A DNA stretch of 62,711 bases from a virus. This document shows, piece by piece, positions 18,493 to 27,423 of the stretch. Numbering within the stretch: position 1 is the stretch's first letter; the number at the start of each line of letters is the position of its first letter. Under the pieces are notes generated by a model. It had not been told where the DNA came from and did not search any database. It saw nothing but the letters and a program-made list of their open reading frames with translations. Location of the stretch: IMG/VR virus record IMGVR_UViG_3300020123_000077, positions 1 through 62,711 of that record. One strand, given 5' to 3'. Position numbers and translations under genes: made by a program.

Positions 18493-19817
18493 TGGCAAAA
18501 ATTAGCGTGTTGGCTGGCTCGACTGGCGTATCTGTAAATCTATTTATCAATAGCTCTACGAGCACCACAGGCGCGGGACAATCGGGCATCGTGTTTAACG
18601 CAGCCAGTTTTACTGCTTATTCCATCCGTCAAAGAACAACTGCTACGCCTATCACCTTGGCGACAAGCACCGTTGGAAATGGATGGACATCTGGTGGCTT
18701 CATCGAGATCGACTCAACCCATTGTCCAGGATGGTATAACTTTGACATACCGAACGCGGTTATCGGCACAGGATCGCCTTTTGCCAGCGTCCATTTTCAG
18801 GGCGCGGCAGGCATGGCTCCCTTACCGCTAGAGATAGAACTCACTGCATGGAATAATCAAGACGGTGTACGCGGTGGATTGACTTCTCTTTCGACCGCCG
18901 TGCCGGGGGCTGTTAACGGATTAATGATTGCCGGGACTAACTCGGCCTGTACTGTGAATATCGTCGGTACACACACAGGGAATCTAACTGGTTCAGTTGG
19001 TTCCGTTGTAGGCTCCGTTGGTTCCGTGACAACTGGCGTCACGAGCACATCCGTCACCGACAAGTCCGGCTATATTCTCTCCACCGGCACTCATACCAAT
19101 GCAGTTATTCCAACGGTCAATGTCGTTCAAACCGCGACTGTCAACAATCTTACATCGAATGCCTTGTCGCGTTATTTCGATACCGACGCAGGTACATACG
19201 CCACGTCTTCCGCGAACTCGGTGGTAAAACAGATCGCAGACAATGCCATTGGTGCTGGCGGCGCGCCTACTGTTGCGCAGATCGCTACTGCAGTATGGGC
19301 CAAGTTCGGCACCGGCACAGTCATGCTATCGACTGGTACGCACGTCGGGGCTGTTATCCCTACCGTGAATTCGATTCAAACATCCGCCGATGGCCGTATG
19401 GCCAATCTGGACGCCACGGTGAGCAGCAGAGCGGCGGCGGTGATTTTGGGAACGTCAACCAGCGCCGATATTGCCACCGGATTGGACGCGATCCGCGCCA
19501 AGACTGGTAATCTACCTTCTGCACCCGCAGCCACAGGTGATGCAATGGCCTTGACTTCCGGTGAGCGTACGACATTAGCAACGGTCATCACCACTTCATC
19601 GCTGACAGAATCGTATCGTGGCACAGGTGCTGGTGGATCAGTCGCACAAATGCTATATGAGATTCAGGCGCATGTCGGAAACTTTGTCTTGGTCGGCACG
19701 GCAACGTCTACCGGGGACGGCACCAAGTCACTATTGAAAGTCGATGGTACTACGACGGCAGCGACATTCCTCATCACCAGTACTGCAGCACCTAGCGGCA
19801 TCAAGCGGAACGCATAA
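18492..19817 (+). CDS. Fibre-like virion protein
   Basis: 441 residues, beta-rich, with an N-terminal domain (about 1-125) like those seen in phage virion fibres (FTAYSIRQRTTATPITL, then HCPGWYNFDIPNAVI), a linker of Gly/Ser/Val/Thr repeats (TGSVGSVVGSVGSVTTG), two copies of an STGTH(T/V)(N/G)AVIPTVN motif and an EIQAHVG helix. It overlaps its upstream neighbour by one base. It may attach to the virion surface. Confidence 0.5.
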   Translation: MAKISVLAGSTGVSVNLFINSSTSTTGAGQSGIVFNAASFTAYSIRQRTTATPITLATSTVGNGWTSGGFIEIDSTHCPGWYNFDIPNAVIGTGSPFASVHFQGAAGMAPLPLEIELTAWNNQDGVRGGLTSLSTAVPGAVNGLMIAGTNSACTVNIVGTHTGNLTGSVGSVVGSVGSVTTGVTSTSVTDKSGYILSTGTHTNAVIPTVNVVQTATVNNLTSNALSRYFDTDAGTYATSSANSVVKQIADNAIGAGGAPTVAQIATAVWAKFGTGTVMLSTGTHVGAVIPTVNSIQTSADGRMANLDATVSSRAAAVILGTSTSADIATGLDAIRAKTGNLPSAPAATGDAMALTSGERTTLATVITTSSLTESYRGTGAGGSVAQMLYEIQAHVGNFVLVGTATSTGDGTKSLLKVDGTTTAATFLITSTAAPSGIKRNA

Positions 19818-20038
19818 TGTTTGGCAATATCGTCACGCTCGGTTTCAGCGCATTTGCAGGAACACCGCACATACCGACAATCGGCTATTCGTTTGGCGCA
19901 CCTCCACCTCCCGTTGTGGTCTCACATCACGGTGGCGATGACCCGCATGAATATGTGGATAGAAACTTGCTACGCAGGAAGAAACAGCAGAATATTGCAA
20001 TATCAATGGTTAAACAATTTCTGAAAGTCTATCAATGA
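19817..20038 (+). CDS. Small basic virion-cluster protein
   Basis: 73 residues, with Phe/Gly-rich and His-rich segments (FGAPPPPVVVSHHGGDDPHE) and a basic helical C-terminus. Its stop overlaps the start of the giant polyvalent gene (ATGA). No family is recognised. Confidence 0.42.
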   Translation: MFGNIVTLGFSAFAGTPHIPTIGYSFGAPPPPVVVSHHGGDDPHEYVDRNLLRRKKQQNIAISMVKQFLKVYQ

Positions 20039-23000
20039 GTTTGCGCGATTGCCTGAAAAAAGTAGGCCTATCCAAGCAGGATAGCGCCGTCGTGCGTGCT
20101 CTGGTGATGAATGAGAAAACGCCAAACAGGACAGCTGCCGAGTCAGCCAAGAGCGCGATTAGCAAAAGACTTGCCGAGTTGCATTCCGAGCGAGACTCGA
20201 TTAACAAGCAAGTCAATGACCATCTCTCTGGTAATAGTCAAGAAGAAAAAATTGCGGAACCTGCATCACAAAAAAATGAAGCAGAGATTGCTGCCGCCAA
20301 AGTAGAAGAAGCCAGCAAAGAAGCGGCACATAGTCCACTCAACGACAAGCCCCTCCCAACACCGGCTCAACATGAGGCCGGAAACTACGCCAAAGGCCAT
20401 GTCAATGTTTTAGGTATGGATATCACCATTGAGAATCCACGCGGCTCTGTGCGGTCTGGAATCGATCCCAATGGCAAAGAATGGCATGTCAAGATGACGG
20501 AACCCTATGGATACATTAAAAGAACTGTGGGCGGAGACAAAGAACATATCGATGTTTATTTGGGAAAGCACCTCACTGAAGATAATCCAGTCTTTGTGAT
20601 TGACCAGATCGACCCATCCACAAAGAAATTTGATGAACACAAGGTAGTTTTCGGTGCAAAAGGTTACGGCGAAGCAAAAGATATTTACGACAATCACTTT
20701 TCTGATGACAGCGGTGAGGTGCGTCGCGGTGCTGTGACCAAGATGGACTTGCAGTCATTCCAGAAATGGTTAAAGGGTGACACCACGACCGCACTGAAAT
20801 ATCAGGAACCGAAGACCACATCAAAGGCTGCGCCGGAGCGCCGCGCCGATACGACTACTCGCAAGTCAGTGTCCGATATGTCTGCCGATGAACTACGCCA
20901 GGCATTATTGACCGATCATTTGACAGGAATTAACAATCGCCGGGCTTACGAAGAGGCTGAAAAGTTACCAATTCAAGTCTCTTCTGATGCCGATTCATTG
21001 AAGTGGATCAACGATAATATGGGGCATGAATCCGGCGATAAAATGCTCAAGGCAATCGGTGAAGCATTCCGCTCGGAAACAGATCAAGCTTACCATATTT
21101 CTGGTGATGAATTTGTCGTACAGGCACATACACCAGAAGAAGCGCAACAGATCATGGATCGGGTTGCAGATCGCCTTTCTTCCGCTATACTACAAGCAGA
21201 CTCGCCAAGTGGTGATCGCATAACAGTTAAAGGAATAGGGGTAAGTCATGGAAAAGGAACCAGTCTCCAAGAAGCCGAATACGGACTCCAGCGAAATAAG
21301 CAAGAGCGACAAGATGCAGGGTTACGCAGTGCCCGTGGAACAGAGCCTCCAGGCACGACTCGAAGCGGAGGGAATCGGGAAGGGGTGGAAGATATCAAAA
21401 ATCACCCTGCCGCCGAAAGTAACGCATTAGAACAACCGGAAACAAAGCCGCCTCGCGCATTAACCAGGGAGGCGGCTAATCGCCTCGCCAAGCAATTCAC
21501 CGATCAAGGCAGTCCAACGCAAGTTATTCCTCATCCGACCGAACAGGGCAAGTATGCTTTGTTTAGTCGCGAAAAAACAATTGATGAAATACGCTCAAAT
21601 TATCCAGATGCAAAATTAGATATCCAAGAAAGAAAAGATTCTATCAATGTATCGCGTATTGTAATTGCGCCAGATGACAGGAATAAAGGTATCGGCACAA
21701 GGATAATGACTGATTTAATTGATCACGCTGATAAAACTGGAAAAACTATAACGCTATCTCCATCAAATGATTTTGGTGGATCAATTGTGCGCTTAAAGGC
21801 TTTCTATAAATCTTTTGGATTTGTAGAAAACGCAGGAAGAAATAAGGACTTCACTATTAGTGAATCTATGTATAGATTGCCACGTGATATTGATACAAAA
21901 TTCAAACGCGGGGAAGAGGGTAATGGCCTCAAATCATCGATGTTATCTGTCATGGCGAAGAACATCAAAGAGTCCTTCCCGCATGCCGCCGATATCGAAG
22001 TCCTTAAATCAACCCATGATGCACCAGAAGATTTACTATCGCAGATTCATGATGTAGATGGGCACGACACGATCAAGGGCGCTTGGTATGACGGCAAGGT
22101 CTATCTTTTTGCAGATAACATGCACTCACTCAAAGATGCCGAGACAACCATTCTGCACGAACTTGGGCACGATGGCATGCGCAAGTTGTTCGGTAAAGAC
22201 CTTGACCCTGTCCTGAAGAGTGTTTATGACGGTAGTGTCAAAGTCCAACTGGAAGTCGCCAAACTGCGTAAACAATTTCCTGATTTATCGATTACACAAG
22301 CAGTCGAAGAACACCTTGCCGACCTTGCTGCTTCTAAAGAACGTCCTACCTATCTCGGTAAAGTCGTCAGTTACATTCGTGACTTCTTGCGTCAGCACGG
22401 ATTTTTGACGAAGTTTTCTGATAACGATATTCTGAATATTGTTGAGTCGAGTCGTGGCGCATTGACTGGTACGCAAGGGGATTTTTCTGCCGCATTTAGC
22501 CGATCAATTAAAAACGAACTAGATGCCGCAAAAGAAGCATATGGCAAAGCACCGACCGCAAAGAATCTAAAAATATTAGAAGACTTGAAAAGTAAATATG
22601 CAGAGATTCCAAAATCTGAAGAAAGTGATTATCGTATTAGCCATCGCGCTCCCCAATCTGAATTTGGGGCACCATTACATGATTTAACAAAATTATATCC
22701 TGATGATATATATAGCTCTAAAGCGGCTCATTACTATGGGCATTTTGGACATGGTGACAAAATGGATGAGGCGTCTATAAAAATGGCGCAAAGTTTTCGA
22801 GATAAGCCAAATGCAAATGTGAAAATATATCGTGCCGTACCAGAGGGTGTTACTGGAATAAATTCTGGTGATTGGGTAACAATAAATAAAGAGTATGCAA
22901 AATATCATGGCGAATCTCAGTTTGATGGAAAATATAACATTGTAGAAAAAACCATTAAGGCAAAAGATATTTTCACAAATGGAGACTCTATTCATGAATG

Positions 23001-25581
23001 GGGATACGATCCAAATCATACGGCAATGTTTAGTCGCCCAACAAAGGCGCTAGATACGAGCCTTGATGAAATGAAAAAAATCAGCGATATAGCCTACGGC
23101 AAATTCCGTGAGTCACTCGCTACCATTGATCGTGAAACTGGAACTGTCGATGCCTCGTTAAAAACATTGCGTGATTACTTCAAATCCATCCCACAGGAAG
23201 ACCGCTGGAAGTCGATGGCCGAGTTTCAAAAAGGCGGCGTCAATGCCGTGAAAGATGCAAACGCCAGAGAGTTCTATGGTACATGGTCGAAAGCAGCGGA
23301 AGATCGTGCGCAAACCATGAAGGACTTCGATGAAGGATTTCTGAAAGAGACAATTCCAAACTACTTCTCGCAGATGTGGAAAGATCCGAAGTCAGCGATG
23401 GAATGGTATCAACGCATGATGGGAAAAGGCCCGCTTGAAGGCGGCAAGAACTTCATGAAGAAGCGTACCTATGCCAGCTATGAAGAGGGTATGTCGTGGA
23501 AAGTCTTTACAAAAGACGGTGACGCCAAGTTCTTTAAGACAGAAGAACAAGCGCGTGCCGCTGCAGGTAAAGACGATATGGTCAAGCCACCACTGGAGCC
23601 AATTTCCAATAATCCTACCGACATCATGCAATTGTCACTGCAGCAAATGGACAAGTTCATTGCAATGCACCAATTCAGAAACTATCTTGATGAAAACGGA
23701 TGGATTAAAACCGTGCGGCGTGGCGAACAAGCGCCGGATGGCTGGGCAAGAGTGGAAGACCCGTCATTCAGAACGCAACGTGCTGTCGTCATCAATGACA
23801 AGGAAACAGGCGAAGCGAATGCGGCAATCATCGGATTCGATTACATGGCACCGGCCTTGGTAGCGAAAGACCTGAACAATTACCTGTCAAAAGGGTTGGA
23901 GCAGCACGAGTTATGGCGCAACTTCCGCTATGCGCAAAACCTGATGTTGTCCGCCCGTCTCGGTTTATCCGCATTTCACGCAGGTTTCACGACGATGGAC
24001 ACGCTGGTGTCGCACGTCGATGTCGGTGCACGCTATCTATTGGATGGGGACGTTGGCAGCGCCGTCAAGATGTGGGGCAAGGCAATTACCTCCCCATTGA
24101 GCGCTCCGCTGGAAGGGCGTCGATTACTGAAACAGTTCTACGGACAGTCTGCAGCCGATCCGCACACTGCAGCAATCCTTGACATGATCACCAAAGGCGG
24201 TGCTCGTGGCAAGATGAATCCGACGGACTTCAATAATTCCATCAATACGTTTAAACAGGCATGGGACTCCAAGGATTTAAAAGGCACCGCCTTGCATGCG
24301 TTACCAGCGATGATGGAAGCGATTATGTCGCCTATAGCTAGTCACCTGGTTCCTTGGCAAAAGATGACTGCGCGTGTTCTGCTTGCGAAGTTTGAACTCG
24401 ATCACGTGGCCGAACAGTTGGGTAAACAAAAAGGTGATTATGCAGCGATTACCAAGGCCATGGGCGAAGACGCGATGCGTCAGATTGCCTACAAGGTTGT
24501 GCAGCAAGTCGATGACAGGCTGGGTCAGGTAGCGTATGACAATATGCGCTGGAACAAAATGGCGAAGCAGGTTGCCCAGGCATCGATCCAATCGGTCGGC
24601 TGGAACGTCGGTACGGCCAACGTCATCTTCGGTGGGGCGCGTGACGTACAGCGTCTATTCGCACCAGAACAGTTGTTGGCTCCATTGGATAGAGAAGGCA
24701 AGGTACACGGCACGTTAAGCAGAGTGACTGGCCGCTTGTCTTATCTGATTGCTTTGAACACTACGGTCGCCATGATGGGAATGGGTTTGCAGTATGCGAT
24801 GAGTGGCGAAGACCCAAAAGACTTGCGAGACCTATTCTTCCCGCGCACAGGGCGGAAAAATCCAGATGGAACCGATGAGAGGATTTCCCTGCCAAGCTAC
24901 ATCAAGGACGAATGGGCGTTAAGCCAGCATCCGATTCAAACAATCCAGCATAAACTCCATCCAAGTTTCTCGATGGTAGCCGAGTTATTGAACAACAAGG
25001 ATTTCTACGGAAACCAGATTGTCAATCCGGATGATCCATGGACAAAAATAGCCGGTCAGGTAGCTGGATATCTTGGTCAGTCCGTAACGCCTTATGCGAT
25101 TACCGGCATGCAGCAGAGCTTACATAAGGGAACGAGTCCTGAGATGGCAGCATTACCGTTTATCGGCGTGACACCGGCCCCTGCATCGGTATCGCGTACG
25201 CCGTTTGAAAGCTACGTGATCGATAAATACCAGGATGCATTCCATACCTCCAAGACGCCAGAAGGCGCAGAGAAAGCACAGGCACGTAGCGATGCGATCA
25301 ATGCCATCAAGAACGGGAAAGAACCCGATCTCACCATGTTCTCGCCACAGGAACGATCCAATATCTATACGAGCGCACGTACACCAATGCAAACCAGTTT
25401 GTTCAAACGTCTACCTCTGGAACAACAGTTGAGCGCTTACGATAAGGCCACCGTGGATGAGGTGCAAAAGTATAGATTGCTGCCTATCCTGTTACATAGT
25501 TACGCGATTCATGGATCACAAATGGATCAAGATGCAAGAGCACGTGCGCAAGAGATTATTACGGCAAAACAAAAATCATGA
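20035..25581 (+). CDS. Giant polyvalent internal virion protein (InPase, GGDEF, GNAT, zincin, ART-like)
   Basis: 1848 residues. In order: a helical N-terminus; an InPase-like domain (about 120-248) with HVKMTEPYGYIKRT and EHIDVYLG; a GGDEF domain (about 288-400) with DHLTGINNRRAYEE, D318/D320, WINDNMGHESGD and SGDEF at 356-360; FSR at 510; a GNAT acetyltransferase (about 515-620, PDDRNKGIGTRIM); a zincin with HELGH at 708-712; FSR at 821; an ADP-ribosyltransferase-like domain (R933, T949, E988); FSR at 999; then 850 residues of mostly helical sequence to the end. This is the pattern of phage polyvalent proteins, thought to be injected with DNA to counter host defences. GNAT and ART stretches are AT-rich (about 30% GC by hand) against 60% in the tail. 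Confidence 0.85.
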   Translation: MSLRDCLKKVGLSKQDSAVVRALVMNEKTPNRTAAESAKSAISKRLAELHSERDSINKQVNDHLSGNSQEEKIAEPASQKNEAEIAAAKVEEASKEAAHSPLNDKPLPTPAQHEAGNYAKGHVNVLGMDITIENPRGSVRSGIDPNGKEWHVKMTEPYGYIKRTVGGDKEHIDVYLGKHLTEDNPVFVIDQIDPSTKKFDEHKVVFGAKGYGEAKDIYDNHFSDDSGEVRRGAVTKMDLQSFQKWLKGDTTTALKYQEPKTTSKAAPERRADTTTRKSVSDMSADELRQALLTDHLTGINNRRAYEEAEKLPIQVSSDADSLKWINDNMGHESGDKMLKAIGEAFRSETDQAYHISGDEFVVQAHTPEEAQQIMDRVADRLSSAILQADSPSGDRITVKGIGVSHGKGTSLQEAEYGLQRNKQERQDAGLRSARGTEPPGTTRSGGNREGVEDIKNHPAAESNALEQPETKPPRALTREAANRLAKQFTDQGSPTQVIPHPTEQGKYALFSREKTIDEIRSNYPDAKLDIQERKDSINVSRIVIAPDDRNKGIGTRIMTDLIDHADKTGKTITLSPSNDFGGSIVRLKAFYKSFGFVENAGRNKDFTISESMYRLPRDIDTKFKRGEEGNGLKSSMLSVMAKNIKESFPHAADIEVLKSTHDAPEDLLSQIHDVDGHDTIKGAWYDGKVYLFADNMHSLKDAETTILHELGHDGMRKLFGKDLDPVLKSVYDGSVKVQLEVAKLRKQFPDLSITQAVEEHLADLAASKERPTYLGKVVSYIRDFLRQHGFLTKFSDNDILNIVESSRGALTGTQGDFSAAFSRSIKNELDAAKEAYGKAPTAKNLKILEDLKSKYAEIPKSEESDYRISHRAPQSEFGAPLHDLTKLYPDDIYSSKAAHYYGHFGHGDKMDEASIKMAQSFRDKPNANVKIYRAVPEGVTGINSGDWVTINKEYAKYHGESQFDGKYNIVEKTIKAKDIFTNGDSIHEWGYDPNHTAMFSRPTKALDTSLDEMKKISDIAYGKFRESLATIDRETGTVDASLKTLRDYFKSIPQEDRWKSMAEFQKGGVNAVKDANAREFYGTWSKAAEDRAQTMKDFDEGFLKETIPNYFSQMWKDPKSAMEWYQRMMGKGPLEGGKNFMKKRTYASYEEGMSWKVFTKDGDAKFFKTEEQARAAAGKDDMVKPPLEPISNNPTDIMQLSLQQMDKFIAMHQFRNYLDENGWIKTVRRGEQAPDGWARVEDPSFRTQRAVVINDKETGEANAAIIGFDYMAPALVAKDLNNYLSKGLEQHELWRNFRYAQNLMLSARLGLSAFHAGFTTMDTLVSHVDVGARYLLDGDVGSAVKMWGKAITSPLSAPLEGRRLLKQFYGQSAADPHTAAILDMITKGGARGKMNPTDFNNSINTFKQAWDSKDLKGTALHALPAMMEAIMSPIASHLVPWQKMTARVLLAKFELDHVAEQLGKQKGDYAAITKAMGEDAMRQIAYKVVQQVDDRLGQVAYDNMRWNKMAKQVAQASIQSVGWNVGTANVIFGGARDVQRLFAPEQLLAPLDREGKVHGTLSRVTGRLSYLIALNTTVAMMGMGLQYAMSGEDPKDLRDLFFPRTGRKNPDGTDERISLPSYIKDEWALSQHPIQTIQHKLHPSFSMVAELLNNKDFYGNQIVNPDDPWTKIAGQVAGYLGQSVTPYAITGMQQSLHKGTSPEMAALPFIGVTPAPASVSRTPFESYVIDKYQDAFHTSKTPEGAEKAQARSDAINAIKNGKEPDLTMFSPQERSNIYTSARTPMQTSLFKRLPLEQQLSAYDKATVDEVQKYRLLPILLHSYAIHGSQMDQDARARAQEIITAKQKS

Positions 25582-26040
25582 ATTCAGGTGAATCAATGAT
25601 TGTGGCTTTTCAATAATCTCGTTCGATTGATAGCATGAAACACCAAGCGATGTAAATGCTTCCACCGTATCTGGGTCGCTTTCGAAGCGCATCAATACTT
25701 CCTCGCCCTTGCCTGCGTAGATATTCTGTGATGACTCTTGCTTGATGATGTGAGGTGGTCGCATATCCAAGTCTTCCCGCATGTGAATTGCACGTGGTTC
25801 CAGCATGCCAATTCCATTACACCATTCAATCATCTTTGAGCGGTCTCTCTCAGGTCGATTCGTCACGATATCGACATAAGGGATTTCATGGTCGCCATCA
25901 TCTTCTCTCAATGCATGGCCAATGATCTGCGCTTGCGTCACCAGCATATTGAACAGAACGACGCCGGATGGAATAGCCTCGCCTTTGGAGTCCATCAAGA
26001 CACCGTCAATTTCAAAAATAATCGCGTAACTTTTTTTCAT
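25576..26040 (-). CDS. HAD-like protein with altered nucleophile
   Basis: 154 residues. The start FEIDGVLMDS matches HAD motif I (DxDGxxxD) but with Glu in place of the nucleophilic Asp; motif II is probably VTNRPERDR, followed by an EWCNGIGM/MREDLDMRP-like segment seen in phage and LNS2-type HADs. The substitution may remove phosphatase activity. It is the last gene of the leftward cassette, converging on the polyvalent gene; the two stop codons share the palindrome TCATGA. It does not resemble the heptose phosphatase GmhB closely. Confidence 0.68.
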   Translation of the reverse strand: MKKSYAIIFEIDGVLMDSKGEAIPSGVVLFNMLVTQAQIIGHALREDDGDHEIPYVDIVTNRPERDRSKMIEWCNGIGMLEPRAIHMREDLDMRPPHIIKQESSQNIYAGKGEEVLMRFESDPDTVEAFTSLGVSCYQSNEIIEKPQSLIHLNS

Positions 26041-26945
26041 AATGTTCCAGGTGTGATTCCATTAGCGCTTAAGACTTCACGCGCACCAAGCCACGCTTGC
26101 GCCTGACCAAAGATCATATTGACGAGTGGATCCCATGCATCCATACGAACGCCTTCCGGATGTAGATGGACGGCTTGCAAAGCACAGGTATGATAGAGCC
26201 GGTAGAGTTGTGCGTGATTTAACTCGGCAACACGCATGGATTCAACCGGATCGTTTTCAGCAGCCAGCATCTTCCCTCCAAATCCCATGTTCTCTGCACT
26301 CGCATGCTTGACATGAACGTGGTGCGGTTCTGCGATGACATAAAATCCCTTATCCAGAGCAGCCAGATAGCCCCACAGTACGTCGATTGTGTTGGGGCCA
26401 GCATGCGGCATCTTCTCCAAGAACTCGCGTGAATAACCGGCGATCACCGAACCATAAGCGAGTCTTGCAATTCCCTCACCGGCCGGCACATAGCCCGTCT
26501 CGGTTGGAAAGCCCGATACAGAATGCGCACCTACCGTGATGTCAACATCAGGTTCTGTGAAAAACATTGTCGTTGCAATCGCAGAGCATGGATTTTTCTC
26601 GATGGCTTCCATGCAGACCTTAACCCTATTTTCCAAAGAGTAGTCATCAGCACTGCATTGTAGTATGAAGTCAGCGTCAGTTTGCTTGACACACCAATCC
26701 ATATGTAGGTTCCCTGTTGCCATGCAATACGGGCCATCTATCGGACACGATACAACTCTTATTTCATGCTCGGCACCACGGGGGCATTCTAGAATCGCTT
26801 TGCCAATAACCTCCAAAGAATTATCCGTCGATCCTTGGTCGCTGATCAGGATCTCGCAAGGATATGTCTGTGCCAATGCACCTTGAACGGCTTTGTAGAC
26901 ATGCTGCGCTTTGTTTCTGTTATTGATTAGGAAGCAGATTTTCAT
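26037..26945 (-). CDS. Glycosyltransferase, GT-A fold (GT2-like)
   Basis: 302 residues. The N-terminal strand-loop KICFLINNRNKAQHV and the pattern LISDQGSTDNSLEV mark a GT2-type nucleotide-sugar domain. The metal-binding DxD-like site is SADDYSLENR at about residue 98. The C-terminal half is variable. Such enzymes move a sugar from a nucleotide donor to an acceptor in the cytosol. Here it shares a transcript with heptose-pathway genes, so a modified heptose may be its donor; this is inference. ATGA overlap links it with both neighbours. Confidence 0.8.
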   Translation of the reverse strand: MKICFLINNRNKAQHVYKAVQGALAQTYPCEILISDQGSTDNSLEVIGKAILECPRGAEHEIRVVSCPIDGPYCMATGNLHMDWCVKQTDADFILQCSADDYSLENRVKVCMEAIEKNPCSAIATTMFFTEPDVDITVGAHSVSGFPTETGYVPAGEGIARLAYGSVIAGYSREFLEKMPHAGPNTIDVLWGYLAALDKGFYVIAEPHHVHVKHASAENMGFGGKMLAAENDPVESMRVAELNHAQLYRLYHTCALQAVHLHPEGVRMDAWDPLVNMIFGQAQAWLGAREVLSANGITPGTL

Positions 26946-27415
26946 TTTTTATCCTCAGATGAGTCGCGCCACTCGTTAAGTTTTAAGCCATATAAACTAA
27001 GATTAATTTTTATTATATTAAGTTTTTTCGGCCCTAAATTTGGAACTTTAAGCAACTGATAGGCTGTCTTTGAGATAAGTTCATCAATAGAATTGATGCC
27101 TTCTGCACTCAATATCTGTCTAAGATTTTGGTGAATTTTTTTATCAAAAACTATATCCATAGAAACGGTAGGAGCCTTTAAAAGTATTTCTTTTGATTTT
27201 GTTTCTATATATTCATTTGCAACTATATTTATTTCTGGAATCTCGAACACTAAAAAAACGTTTGGCCCTCCCTGCCTAAGTGAAAATTTATCATTGAAAG
27301 CATTTGCAATTGTGTCTGCTACTGATCTATCCGAAAAAACACCGACTATAGCGGATGTAACACCATGATGAAGGCATCCGATATTCATAACTAACCATTG
27401 TTTTTTAATGTCCAT
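26942..27415 (-). CDS. Protein with RNA polymerase alpha-CTD-like domain
   Basis: 157 residues. The N-terminal 95 residues are an unrecognised alpha/beta domain. Residues about 100-150 align with the bacterial RNA polymerase alpha-subunit C-terminal domain: INSIDELISKTAYQLLKVPNL, GPKKLN and LYGLKLNEW match IGDLVQRTEVELLKTPNLG and the following helices. By that alignment, the E. coli alpha R265 position is Asn, but NLG and a Lys near position 298 remain. This could act on transcription, or the fold may serve as a general HhH DNA-binding unit. Confidence 0.72.
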   Translation of the reverse strand: MDIKKQWLVMNIGCLHHGVTSAIVGVFSDRSVADTIANAFNDKFSLRQGGPNVFLVFEIPEINIVANEYIETKSKEILLKAPTVSMDIVFDKKIHQNLRQILSAEGINSIDELISKTAYQLLKVPNLGPKKLNIIKINLSLYGLKLNEWRDSSEDKK

Positions 27416-27423
27416 GATAATTA

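Noticed and set aside
25576-26040. GmhB (heptose 1,7-bisphosphate phosphatase)
   Set aside because: It lacks the GmhB-type zinc loop and has Glu in place of the nucleophilic Asp; the sequence fits other HAD groups better.
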